NCBI RefSeq assembly: GCF_023015905.1
Contig: NZ_JALKBD010000013.1
Location: 87,611 to 151,610 of the forward strand
DNA from: Arenibacter sp. F20364
Lineage (GTDB): Bacteria; Bacteroidota; Bacteroidia; Flavobacteriales; Flavobacteriaceae
DNA: 64,000 nucleotides
Direction: 5' to 3'
Shown here: positions 45,304 to 54,768 of the stretch, in pieces
Position numbering within the stretch: the first letter of the stretch is position 1
Layout of the letters: each line of letters starts with the position of its first letter
The notes under the pieces: generated by a model
The model's database searches: none
Seen by the model: only the letters and a program-made list of their open reading frames with translations
Told to the model about the DNA's origin: nothing
Program-made: the position numbers and the translations under genes

Positions 45304-48300
45304 TTAGAAGTTTAAATTTAAACCTAAACTAAATATACGCGGAACCGGATATCCGGAAATATCTACTCCGGAAGCAAGGTTTCCACCATCTCCCTCTCCA
45401 TTGTTCTGCACGCTAATTTCAGGGTTCGGACCGCCCCAATACTTGGTGAATATATGAACGTTTTGAATGGAGCCATATACTCTGGCCGACTTGAAATATT
45501 TATCTATTTTAGGAATAGTATATCCTAAAGTGATATTTCGAATATTGAAATACGAGGCATCTGCCACAAAGCGGTCATTGATCCAGTCTCTTTCAATACC
45601 GGTAACATTTCCACCACCAACAGTAGTTCCATAAAAGCCCCTACCTGGATTTTCAACGGATCGGAACCTGTATTTTACATCTTTTAAAAGATTAAATACC
45701 CCATCCAAGTTTGTGGTACTGTACAAGTGTCTAACGAGTAATTCATTACCATAAGAACCAGTACCCACTACGGAAAAATCGAAATTACCGTAGTTAATAG
45801 TATTGGTGATACCATAGTTAAAATCGGGAAATGGACTGCCCATAATAGCTCGGTCGTCATTGTCCCCTCCTCGGGTAATGATCCCATCACCATTCACATC
45901 GAGTAATTTTATACTACCCACAGTGGATCGTCCCGGAACTTGAGGTGAGCTGTCCAAATCTTGCTGATTTAGATAAACCCCATCGGATAAATGTCCATAA
46001 AATTGCCCAAAGGGTTCCCCCACCTTGGTGATGTGCCATCCACCTGGACCATAAACCCTATCTATACCTTCTGCTAGTGCTACTACCTCATTTCTATTGA
46101 AGGATATATTGGCGTTGGTGGTCCACCTGAATTTACCTGTAGTATTAACGGTGTTTACACCAAATTCATGACCCCAAAACTTTATTTCACCAATGTTGTC
46201 GCTGAAGTTGGTAAAACCGGATTCCCTTGGAACTTGTACGTTGTACAATAGATTGGTAGTATTTTTTGTATAATAGTCGTAGACTAAGGATACCCTATCA
46301 TTAAAGAGGCTTAAGTCCAATCCAATATCGAACTGTTTTGTGGTTTCCCATCCCAAATTGGAATTGGAGAGTGAATTAACCGCAGAACCAGGTGCAAAAT
46401 CATTACCAAATACAGCATTCACGGTATTGTCGATCAAAGCGTACTGGGTGTAGTTACCTATATTGTTGTTTCCGGTAACACCATAACTTGCACGAAGTTT
46501 AAGAAGTGAAATGGACTCCACATTCTCTAAAAAAGTTTCGTCCGAGGCAATCCAACCCGCAGATACCGATGGAAAGGTACCCCATCTATTGTCGGAACCG
46601 AATCTTGACGATCCATCACTACGAATAGAGCCTGTCAATAAATATTTTCCTTTGTAATTATAGGTAAGCCTAGAAAGAAAGGATACTAAACTCCATTCCT
46701 GAACTTGATCATAAGTGCCGCCCCTATTAATGTTTACCGCTCCCTGAATATTGGGTAATCTGTCATCTGCGAAATCACTGGCCGCAACCCTACTGCGGTC
46801 CATACGATATTTTTGATAGGTAAAACCTCCCAGAACAGAGAAGGTATGGTCTCCAATACTTTTATTATAATTGACCGTGTTTTCGTTCAACCAAGAAAAA
46901 GTAGTCCGCTCATCCCAAACAGCCTCGTTGTTGGTCGGGATAGGACGATTGATGGCATAGGTGGCATTAGTTGGACTGAAGTATTCATATTGGTCATTGT
47001 ACAATTCTGCATTCAGACTGGATTTAATACTAAGTCCCTCAATTGGTTCGTATTCAATATAGGCATTGGACAAAAGATTTACCTCCTTGGATCCATCTTG
47101 AATTCTTTCTGCGGAATTGAGCCAGTTGGCATATGAGAAGATATTACCAGTATTTGCCGGAAATCTATTGAATTCAGTTCTGGTCCCGTCCTCATTGTAG
47201 ATAGGCATGATGGGCCAGGTGTGCAAGGCATTGAAAAGGAGCCCAGTACCGCGGCTTCCATCTGTTCTCGGTATATTGTCCAAGATATAATTTGGAGCTA
47301 TGTTCACGCCAATCCGGACCTTGTCCGATAAGTTATAATCCAAATTCGCACGTAGTGAATAACGCTTATAATCTGAACTTAAGACCACACCTTCCTGATC
47401 AAAGAAGCCTAGAACAACTGAAGTTCGCAATTTTTCCTTATTGGAAGTAATCGTCAGATTGTAATTGGTCATGGGAGCAGTTCTAAGCATTGCATCGTAC
47501 CAATCATTGGTCTGGCCTTCATATTGGGAAGGATTCTGAAAAATATCGGGCACTGGATCCCCTTGATCTTCATAGTATTCCTTTTTAAATTGAGCAAATT
47601 CAACGGCATCCATCATCTCTATCCGTCCCCTATCAGGAACGCTCTGCATACCGGTTGAAACATTTAAACTTATACTGGTTTCACCGGGTTTTCCACTTTT
47701 GGTAGTAATCAACACAACACCATTGGCAGCCCTGGAACCGTAAAGTGAAGTGGAAGCCGCATCCTTCAAAATAGAAATATCCTGAATTTCATCCGGATTT
47801 ATATTGTTGATTCCACCAGAAATGGGGAAGCCATCAACCACATACAATGGATCACTTCCTCCAGAAACGGATAGTTGCCCACGAATACGTACCGACATAC
47901 CCTGTCCTGGCTTTCCCGTACTTTGATTAATCTGAACTCCAGGAATCCTACCCTGAATTTTTTGGGTAATTTGGGAAACCGGGATATCAGCAAGCTCTTC
48001 GGCCTGAATGGTGGAAACCGACCCAGTTACCTGTCTTTTAATCTGAGTACCATAGCCTACAACTACTACCTCATCTAGAGCAGCAGCATCTTCGGCCATT
48101 GTTACATCTACTTGGCTTTTACCGTTTATTGGTATTTCTTGAGAAGTAAAACCAATGTAAGTAAATACTAAAGTGCTGTTAGCATTAGGAGCAACAATAC
48201 TATAGTTTCCATCAAAATCTGTCACTGTTCCCGTTGTTGTGCCCTTCACAACCACATTGACCCCTGGCAATCCTAAGGAATCGTCTGCCGAAACCACCGT

Positions 48301-48399
48301 ACCGGTTACAGTTACATCTTGTGCCTGCATAGCAATACCACACAGCACTGATAAAATAAAAAGGAATTTCCGAGAAACCCTGTAAATTCTTTTCTTCAT
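45304..48399 (-). CDS. SusC/RagA TonB-dependent glycan transporter
   Basis: A 1031-residue outer-membrane importer. Signal peptide to about 27 (FLFILSVLCGIAMQAQ), directly followed by the carboxypeptidase-regulatory-like domain (about 28-101), a TonB-box-like LDEVVVVGYGT (108-118), plug and barrel ending LGLNLNF. Unlike the transporter at 24677-28030, it has no STN domain, so it should not signal through FecR. First gene of the unit with SusD, cytochrome, FG-GAP and DUF1080. Confidence 0.95.
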   Translation of the reverse strand: MKKRIYRVSRKFLFILSVLCGIAMQAQDVTVTGTVVSADDSLGLPGVNVVVKGTTTGTVTDFDGNYSIVAPNANSTLVFTYIGFTSQEIPINGKSQVDVTMAEDAAALDEVVVVGYGTQIKRQVTGSVSTIQAEELADIPVSQITQKIQGRIPGVQINQSTGKPGQGMSVRIRGQLSVSGGSDPLYVVDGFPISGGINNINPDEIQDISILKDAASTSLYGSRAANGVVLITTKSGKPGETSISLNVSTGMQSVPDRGRIEMMDAVEFAQFKKEYYEDQGDPVPDIFQNPSQYEGQTNDWYDAMLRTAPMTNYNLTITSNKEKLRTSVVLGFFDQEGVVLSSDYKRYSLRANLDYNLSDKVRIGVNIAPNYILDNIPRTDGSRGTGLLFNALHTWPIMPIYNEDGTRTEFNRFPANTGNIFSYANWLNSAERIQDGSKEVNLLSNAYIEYEPIEGLSIKSSLNAELYNDQYEYFSPTNATYAINRPIPTNNEAVWDERTTFSWLNENTVNYNKSIGDHTFSVLGGFTYQKYRMDRSRVAASDFADDRLPNIQGAVNINRGGTYDQVQEWSLVSFLSRLTYNYKGKYLLTGSIRSDGSSRFGSDNRWGTFPSVSAGWIASDETFLENVESISLLKLRASYGVTGNNNIGNYTQYALIDNTVNAVFGNDFAPGSAVNSLSNSNLGWETTKQFDIGLDLSLFNDRVSLVYDYYTKNTTNLLYNVQVPRESGFTNFSDNIGEIKFWGHEFGVNTVNTTGKFRWTTNANISFNRNEVVALAEGIDRVYGPGGWHITKVGEPFGQFYGHLSDGVYLNQQDLDSSPQVPGRSTVGSIKLLDVNGDGIITRGGDNDDRAIMGSPFPDFNYGITNTINYGNFDFSVVGTGSYGNELLVRHLYSTTNLDGVFNLLKDVKYRFRSVENPGRGFYGTTVGGGNVTGIERDWINDRFVADASYFNIRNITLGYTIPKIDKYFKSARVYGSIQNVHIFTKYWGGPNPEISVQNNGEGDGGNLASGVDISGYPVPRIFSLGLNLNF

Positions 48400-49149
48400 A
48401 ATCTCGAATTATTTAGTTTAGTTAGATTAGCAATCCTCAAAAAATTAACAGATAATTAAGGATTTCATAAATATATAAAGGCTACTAGCGCTAACTATCC
48501 TGTACTATGCTGGTCTGCCATGTTAAATTTTTAACAAGGCAAATTATATATGTCGATAAGTATATTTTGTATAGAGATGACTATTTTACTCCCTTTTCAG
48601 ATATTCCACAGGGAGTATAAATTGGTTTGTTGGAGAATGCTTATATATTAAAAGAGTGGCACCTAGTGGTGCTTCAAAATTAAATTGGAATCATAGAATA
48701 ACTGACCCAAAAACTTCAGAGTTATATTCTAGAAGAATTCTCGTTTACAGTAAAGTACCTCGGGGCAAGCCCGCCTGAACGGATAGGGACAGGCCTATCT
48801 GAATGGATTCGGGCTGGTAAGTATCGGAGCACCTGCCTACCGGCGGGGAGGTTTTAATCTAAATTATCAAGTAAAAGTTTCTGTTTTCACAAATGCACTT
48901 AAGGTGTTTAGCCTTCTTCCTTTAAGCATTGAATTTATGTAGCGATCAATGAATTACACATAATATCCTTTTCCTATTCAAAAAGAATAAATTCCATAAT
49001 TTAACGGTTGTTGAAACAGATAGGCCGCATACCGTGAAGTGCAAAACAGTTCAGACATAACTGAACTTGAGCAAATAGGTCTAAGGCACAAAAATGATTT
49101 TAATCCAAATCACTATATTTTGCCAACTATTGGACTTATTTCTTCTTAT
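48400..49149. other. Intergenic region upstream of the second susCD unit
   Basis: About 750 bases. The part next to 48399 is the promoter region of susC and has a palindromic core TAGCGCTA (48486-48493). A dispersed repeat copy lies at 48757-48877. A small hairpin GTTCAGAC-ATAACTGAAC (49050-49067) is near the right end. No convincing gene. Confidence 0.5.
48757..48877. repeat. Dispersed GC-rich intergenic repeat, copy 2
   Basis: Starts with the same 26 bases as the copy at 16362 (ACCTCGGGGCAAGCCCGCCT...) and ends with AATTATCAAGTAAAAG. At 121 bases it is shorter than copy 1. GC-rich against AT-rich flanks. Confidence 0.6.
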
Positions 49150-49539
49150 TTATTTATTGGTCTTAATATAGGTTCTTTTACCCCCTCTCAAAATCCCTTT
49201 TTCCTTAAACAAATTATAGATCATTGTTTTTTCTAAAAAATTAAAGGAACGATCCCGAAACCAATCGTGTATGGCAATATTTTCATTCTCTTTTTCAGCT
49301 TTATGCAAAATATCATCGGACACAATATGCCAATACACCCATCTATTGGTAGCAATAGCATAACCGATCTCGTCGTTGATCAAAGACCTAACCGGTTTAT
49401 TTCTTAATCGAACCCCATTTTCCAAAATTGCCAAAGTCTTGGTAAGCCGTACCACTTCCGAAAAAGAATACCTAAAAAAATCTCCAAATCCGTTTTGACT
49501 TACATTATATAATTTATCCCCTACTTTTAAGTCTTCCAT
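49150..49539 (-). CDS. Hypothetical protein, 129 residues
   Basis: A soluble basic protein, family not recognised. It contains VGDKLYNVSQNGFGDFFRY, VVRLTKTLAILENGVRLRNK and WVYWHIVSDDILHKA. The pattern of an antiparallel sheet with a signature NGVRLRNKPVRS is protein-like rather than random, and codon use fits the neighbours. The ATG at 49539 is preferred over a TTG five codons upstream. It stands divergent from the PhnA-like gene. Confidence 0.6.
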   Translation of the reverse strand: MEDLKVGDKLYNVSQNGFGDFFRYSFSEVVRLTKTLAILENGVRLRNKPVRSLINDEIGYAIATNRWVYWHIVSDDILHKAEKENENIAIHDWFRDRSFNFLEKTMIYNLFKEKGILRGGKRTYIKTNK

Positions 49540-49741
49540 AAAAAAAGGAAACAAAAATAAACGTCAATCCCACTTAAATAAAGTTTGGCTTCCAGAAGTT
49601 ATAAACAATACCACTTTAAAAGAATAGTTTGAATTGGAGTTTTAATTTGGTTTTCACTAAAACCTATCAGCCCATTTTTTTCATTTCCTTGGCAACCATT
49701 TATTCAATTCGTTTACATTTGTCCCTATAAAATCTATTACA

Positions 49742-50320
49742 ATGAATATTGAAAGGGAATTGGGCAAAAGAAGCAATCACCAATGTGAGCTATGTACCAG
49801 TACAGAAAAATTAAGTGTATTTGAAGTTCAACCACCAAGAAATGCAGGTTTGGAAGCAAATTTATTGGTTTGTGAAATCTGTAAGGACCAAATTGAAAAC
49901 CCGGATAACACAGATCCCAACCACTGGCGATGTCTAAATGATAGCATGTGGAGTGAACATACCCCAGTAAAAGTTATCGCTTGGCGAATGTTAAGCAGAC
50001 TAAGAAAGGAAGGGTGGCCTCAAGATCTGCTGGATATGATGTATTTGGAGGAGGATGATTTGGAATGGGCCAAGGCCACTGGTGAAGGTGCTCCTTCGGA
50101 AAATCAAATAATACATCGTGACAGTAATGGTGCCGTTATTGAAGCAGGTGATAGTGTTGTCCTTATCAAGGACCTACCGGTAAAAGGGTCCAGTATGGTT
50201 GCCAAAAGAGGTACCGCTGTAAGACGTGTTTCCCTTGATCATGAAAATGCGGAATATATAGAGGGTAAAGTAGATGGCCAACAAATTGTTATTCTAACAA
50301 AATTTGTTAAGAAAATATAA
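49742..50320 (+). CDS. PhnA/YjdM-like zinc-ribbon protein
   Basis: A 192-residue protein. The N-terminal zinc ribbon has two Cys pairs (QCELC, Cys15 and 18; VCEIC, Cys44 and 47). The C-terminal domain (about 120-190) has the PhnA fold block VIEAGDSVVLIKDLPVKGSS and the closing QQIVILTKFVKK. Despite the name, the family has no proven role in phosphonate metabolism. Middle residues 50-120 are an extra helical segment typical of Bacteroidota versions. Confidence 0.85.
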   Translation: MNIERELGKRSNHQCELCTSTEKLSVFEVQPPRNAGLEANLLVCEICKDQIENPDNTDPNHWRCLNDSMWSEHTPVKVIAWRMLSRLRKEGWPQDLLDMMYLEEDDLEWAKATGEGAPSENQIIHRDSNGAVIEAGDSVVLIKDLPVKGSSMVAKRGTAVRRVSLDHENAEYIEGKVDGQQIVILTKFVKKI

Positions 50321-50425
50321 TTCTTGTTTACCAATAAATGAAATGTGAATCCTGGTTGGCAATAGTATTAAATATTGTCCAACAAGGGAATATACTTTAA
50401 TACCTAGGTTAATACTTAACGGTTC

Positions 50426-51694
50426 ATGGCAAATAGAGACCCCTATGCCGCGCTGAGATATAAGGAATTCAACGTTTTTTTGTTGGTCAGGTTTGCCATG
50501 GTCTTTGCTTGGTCCATGCAATTTGTGGTTATAGAATGGGAAGTGTATTCCCTGACCAAAAATCCCCTATCCCTGGGCATGATAGGACTCATGGAGGTTA
50601 TTCCCGCTGTATCATTGGCTTTGTTTGCCGGTCATATAGTGGATCAAAAGGAAAAAAAGGGATTGCTTCTTAAATGCATTTTAGGTTTTTCTATAATAAG
50701 CTTGGGATTGTTTTTGCTCACCTGGCCACAAATTGTACAGGATTGGTCCAAAAACTCGATTTTGTATTCCATTTATTTTTTAGTGTTTCTAGGCGGTATT
50801 GTGAGGTCATTTTTGGGGCCCACCATATTTTCGCTATTTGCATTGATCGTCCCCAAAAAAGTATATCCCAATGCCGCTACTTGGAGTAGCTCCGTTTGGC
50901 AGATGGCCGCTGTTCTAGGCCCAGCTTTAGCAGGATTTAGCATAAATTTGATAGGAGTGCACTGGTCCATGTGCCTCATTTTTGCCTTTTCTTTAATGGC
51001 GCTCCTTATCTTGACCAAAATTAAAAAGAAACCTATTTTGAACCCCAATATCGGGGAACCAGTAATAAAAAGCTTAAAAGAGGGGGTGAAATTTGTATTT
51101 GGCACCAAAATTATTCTGGGAGCCATAACCTTGGATATGGTTGCCGTACTTTTTGGTGGGGCCATAGCGCTATTGCCCATTTATGCCCAGGATATACTTA
51201 AAGTGGGTCCGGAGGGATTTGGAATTTTACGTGCAGCCCCGGCCGTGGGAGCCTTGATAATTATGTTTACCTCCGCTTATTTTCCTTTAAATAAACACGC
51301 GGGATTAAAACTTCTGGGGTCCATTTTCGGGTTTGGCCTATGTATCATTGTCTTTGGACTTTCCACTTCGTTCTGGATTTCCGTAATAGCACTTTTTTTT
51401 AGTGGTGTTACCGATGGAATTTCTATGATCATTAGACAAACTATCTTACAATTAAGGACGCCAGATCATATGCGTGGTAGGGTAGCTTCAGTGAATTCTA
51501 TGTTCGTTGGGTCTTCCAACGAATTGGGCGCCTTCGAAAGCGGACTTACCGCAAAATTGATGGGAACGGTCACTGCTGTCGTTTTTGGCGGTTGCATGAC
51601 TTTAATTACGGTAGTGTTCACCGGTGTCATCTCCCCTACTTTTAGAAAACTGGATCTGAGAAAAGATTTGGAGAAACATGAAAACAGCGAGTAA
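50426..51694 (+). CDS. MFS transporter
   Basis: A 422-residue major facilitator with about twelve transmembrane segments, of the drug/siderophore-exporter type (EntS-like): FNVFLLVRFAMVFAWSMQFVV, the loop DQKEKKGLL after helix 2, and the motif PDHMRGRVASVNSMFVGSSNELG in the cytoplasmic loop of the second half. Substrate unknown. It follows the PhnA-like gene on the same strand 105 bases downstream. Confidence 0.9.
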   Translation: MANRDPYAALRYKEFNVFLLVRFAMVFAWSMQFVVIEWEVYSLTKNPLSLGMIGLMEVIPAVSLALFAGHIVDQKEKKGLLLKCILGFSIISLGLFLLTWPQIVQDWSKNSILYSIYFLVFLGGIVRSFLGPTIFSLFALIVPKKVYPNAATWSSSVWQMAAVLGPALAGFSINLIGVHWSMCLIFAFSLMALLILTKIKKKPILNPNIGEPVIKSLKEGVKFVFGTKIILGAITLDMVAVLFGGAIALLPIYAQDILKVGPEGFGILRAAPAVGALIIMFTSAYFPLNKHAGLKLLGSIFGFGLCIIVFGLSTSFWISVIALFFSGVTDGISMIIRQTILQLRTPDHMRGRVASVNSMFVGSSNELGAFESGLTAKLMGTVTAVVFGGCMTLITVVFTGVISPTFRKLDLRKDLEKHENSE

Positions 51695-52557
51695 TTGTCA
51701 GCTTTGCTAGTATCAAAAGGATATATGGATCTGTTCTTACAACTAACTTACTCCTTTTTATAATCAATCACAAAAGCTGTATGTGAATTGGAAAAGATAA
51801 AATAAACTATCCCAAAGTTGGTGTTCTGTTCATTTTTTGCATCGCCAAAAAAACGAACCAAAAAACGCTAGGCTGATTTTAAATTTCTTTAAATCTACAC
51901 ACTTTCCGCGGCCGCACCGTCCAGGCCGCTTTCACTATGGTGAAATGCTCTTTGGACGCCTTCCTTCACAAAATGTGGAAACTACTTGATTTAAGACGAA
52001 ATTGAAAATAGGCCATTCCTTGGCCCCGTTAACCTAGGTAGTATAGATAAATTATTGAATACCCTTGAACATTGTCTCTAAAGTTCGTTGTTGTCTCCTT
52101 CTTCTTCCGTGTTGGAGATGACAGGGCCGTAAAGAATTATTGAAGCCTTGGAAATAATTTAGGCCATGGCATCGTTCCATAAAATCCCAAGATTTTATGG
52201 ACCACCTAGCGAAGAAGTGTCTTTTCTTTTGTTTCGTTTTATTCATTACCTGTTTATTGTACATTAAGGTATTCATGAACCTCCTGCGTCGGTTTCTTTG
52301 GACAAGCAAAGAAAATGAAAGAAGATCGTATTAATGAACTTAGTCAATCTATTTCACTGGACAGCATAGAAATCGGAGATTTACAAAAACCGATAAAAAA
52401 CAATAAAACGAATTGCGTAAAATGAAAACATAATTTCAACGTAAGTATTACTCGATTCTTACGAATAAATAAAACCAAGGATCAAAAAACAAGACTAATC
52501 ACATTTATCTCCTTTTTTTTGAAAAAACACAACAATTGATTCTGGTCCCTTTTTATA
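51695..52557. other. Intergenic region without a supported gene
   Basis: About 860 bases. It contains a perfect inverted repeat TCCATAAAATC-CCAA-GATTTTATGGA (52168-52193) and, at 52270-52310, a stretch TTTCTTTGGACAAGCAAAG seen as a frequent non-coding word in Bacteroidota. An 85-codon reverse frame at 52052-52309 looks like chance. Confidence 0.5.
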
Positions 52558-53007
52558 TCATGGTTCATAAACAAGTATCCATTCTGGGTTATCATTATCC
52601 ATGCTCTGGGATACACATTTAAATCCATTCTTTTCATAAAAGGACCTTAATCCCTCCTCCTCTATAGTCAGCCAATAAGATTGGTCGGGAAATTGGTCCT
52701 TTAAGGCAGTAAGCCATTCTGAACCCAAGGACTTACCGCGATATTTGGGATCGACAAATAAAAATCCAATATAATGAAAATTAGCGGCAACGTATTTTTG
52801 CCACTCCTCAAGTTCAAAATCCGTCATATTGGGAGGTGCTGACCTAAAGACAATGCCGCCGGCCGTGATGTCCAAACCATTTTTAAATACATATATACTC
52901 GCATTGTTCTTGTAATCCTCCCATACGGATTCAATGACGTCTTGCCATTCTTCCGGTAGAATACTAAAATAATTACGCCCGTTAAGTCCTAAATCCATTA
53001 ACTCCAT
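52558..53007 (-). CDS. GNAT-family N-acetyltransferase
   Basis: A 149-residue acetyltransferase. The GNAT core is visible: SIYVFKNGLDITAGGIVF, FHYIGFLFVDPKYRGKSLGS (acetyl-CoA binding, V-D-P-x-x-R-G-K-S-L-G) and GLRSFYEKNGFKC. I prefer ATG 53007 to a GTG eleven codons upstream. It is transcribed after the ATP-grasp gene, 36 bases behind its stop, so the two products may act on the same small molecule. Substrate unknown. Confidence 0.85.
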   Translation of the reverse strand: MELMDLGLNGRNYFSILPEEWQDVIESVWEDYKNNASIYVFKNGLDITAGGIVFRSAPPNMTDFELEEWQKYVAANFHYIGFLFVDPKYRGKSLGSEWLTALKDQFPDQSYWLTIEEEGLRSFYEKNGFKCVSQSMDNDNPEWILVYEP

Positions 53008-53043
53008 ATAAAGTAATTTGCATGTACAAACGCTCGCCACTTC

Positions 53044-54354
53044 CTACAAGAGGCCCCAGGACCAGAGGCGGTCAAAATCATCGGACCACCTATCCCCAAT
53101 GTCCGTCCTATAGTATACATTATTAATAATGATATTACTTATCCTATTCTGCATCATTTTTTGAGCATCTTTCATAGTGAGCCCGGTACCTGTGACCAAT
53201 AAGGCAATACCAGTATTTCCCGTTATAAGCCATTCATCATTTATTTTTTTAAGATGCATGGGATGCACTCCATCTTTCATATCCTTTTTGAATACGATGA
53301 CAGAATCTTTAGAGAATAGCTCAAAGGTCTTTTTATCCTCGAAGGGAAAAGGGGGTACAACCATATAGGCCCCAACCTGAAATCCCTTTCTAACATTGAT
53401 CCTAAAATTCTCTCCAGATGCCAACTTGTAAAACATGTTTCCTAATGGTTCCAAAATTCCCGCTCGTTGTATGAATATCTGTGGGTATCCAAACCTCGAG
53501 GTGAATTCCAAGGGATATATTCCATTGCCGTTGACAATACAATTAATATCCAATTGTCCAATAAAACCACCCTTGGCCAAAGAACTTTCAAACTTTTTTA
53601 AAGTCGCTTCAAAAATAGGTGAATCCTTGGTCCAGAACATACTGGATCCCATCTCACCCGTGGACACGCCCAATTCTTTGGGAAAAAGTTTCTTATGCTC
53701 GAAAGTAATATTTATAGGATAAATAAATTCCTTCCCGTTAAAATAGGCCGACGCGGACACCTCCACCCCTTTTACCTTGCGTTGCAATTGAAAATTACCA
53801 AAATCATTTCCCCATGATTTCTCATAGGCCTTTAAAACTCGAATAACATCCAAGCCTTCATCATCGCTACCAACAAACAACAATTGTTTATATTCTTGGG
53901 TTTCCCCTGAAGGTTTTATTACATAGGCATTGGGGTTTGCCTTAACATAGTCTATAGCATCCTGGAAATTAAAAAACTCTTTGGATGGTAATATTTTTAT
54001 GCCATGCTTCTTTAATTCCGCCTGTCCAAAATTACGGTCCAATTCCAAAAGATCGGAATACTCCGTGCCTCCCACAACCAATTTACCTTTTGCCCTTAAT
54101 TCCGAACAAATTTTGCCGTAACCGGTATAATCAAAAATTAGGACATCTGCCCAATCAATATAACTTTTCCAATCTTTGGCCTTTTGCACAAAGCCATAGC
54201 CTATTTCCCTAGAAGGCTTATCCTCTATGTACATCTTTACGGAGTGGCCTTCGTTTAAAATGGCTACCGCCATATCCAATGTTTCCCCCCATCGGGATAC
54301 GATCAAGAAATTTCGTTTAATTTCTATTTGACTTTTTAATTTCTCTTTTTTCAA
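53044..54354 (-). CDS. ATP-grasp protein related to phosphoribosylamine-glycine ligase (PurD-like)
   Basis: A 436-residue ATP-grasp ligase. N-terminal Rossmann-like domain (NFLIVSRWGETLDMAVAILN), ATP-grasp blocks AYVIKPSGETQEYKQLLFVG, LQRKVKGVEVSASAYF, and YPLEFTSRFGYPQ with the metal-binding acidic residues (IYPLEFTSRFG). Its C-terminal domain resembles the GARS C domain (ALLVTGTGLTMKDAQKMM). True PurD is a housekeeping enzyme; the context with a GNAT gene suggests instead a specialised carboxylate-amine ligase. The start is TTG; no ATG precedes the first beta strand, so translation may be weak. Confidence 0.8.
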   Translation of the reverse strand: MKKEKLKSQIEIKRNFLIVSRWGETLDMAVAILNEGHSVKMYIEDKPSREIGYGFVQKAKDWKSYIDWADVLIFDYTGYGKICSELRAKGKLVVGGTEYSDLLELDRNFGQAELKKHGIKILPSKEFFNFQDAIDYVKANPNAYVIKPSGETQEYKQLLFVGSDDEGLDVIRVLKAYEKSWGNDFGNFQLQRKVKGVEVSASAYFNGKEFIYPINITFEHKKLFPKELGVSTGEMGSSMFWTKDSPIFEATLKKFESSLAKGGFIGQLDINCIVNGNGIYPLEFTSRFGYPQIFIQRAGILEPLGNMFYKLASGENFRINVRKGFQVGAYMVVPPFPFEDKKTFELFSKDSVIVFKKDMKDGVHPMHLKKINDEWLITGNTGIALLVTGTGLTMKDAQKMMQNRISNIIINNVYYRTDIGDRWSDDFDRLWSWGLL

Positions 54355-54768
54355 TTTATTGAGATATATTAATTTTTTAAGAATTAGTTAGCAAATTTAT
54401 TAGAAAGCACAATGTACAAAGTAAAGTTTTCAAATGTAAAATAGACTGAAAACCAGCTATTTCCCTTCTAAAACAAAACAATTCTAATAAATTTTCGTTA
54501 ATGTAATTCGGCGTCCAATGTTTGGGACGGTTCAGCATAACAATGATATGCCCGAATTGGAGTGTAGGTTTCAATATACCAAGCTAGTGCCCAATAGCGA
54601 ATAAATTTGAAACAAATATATGCGAAAATTAAATATCTAATAAAAATAAAGGACACAAAATTATAGTCAATTTTAGACCCATACGAGTCGCACAAAGACC
54701 ATAAATTGGTTTTGACCAACCCAAGTATTTATCAAATTGATATACTTCATAAATATCAACTACTACAA
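54355..54768. other. Divergent intergenic region before the CpsB genes
   Basis: About 410 AT-rich bases between the ATP-grasp and CpsB genes. No gene or clear hairpin seen; promoters for both sides are expected here. Confidence 0.4.

Noticed and set aside
49039..49236. 65-codon forward frame
   Set aside because: It runs into the 3' end of the reverse-strand hypothetical gene and has no recognisable domain or good start context.
52052..52309. 85-codon reverse frame in the gap after the MFS gene
   Set aside because: Composition (poly-Arg/Lys, Trp clusters) looks random, and a perfect hairpin lies inside it.
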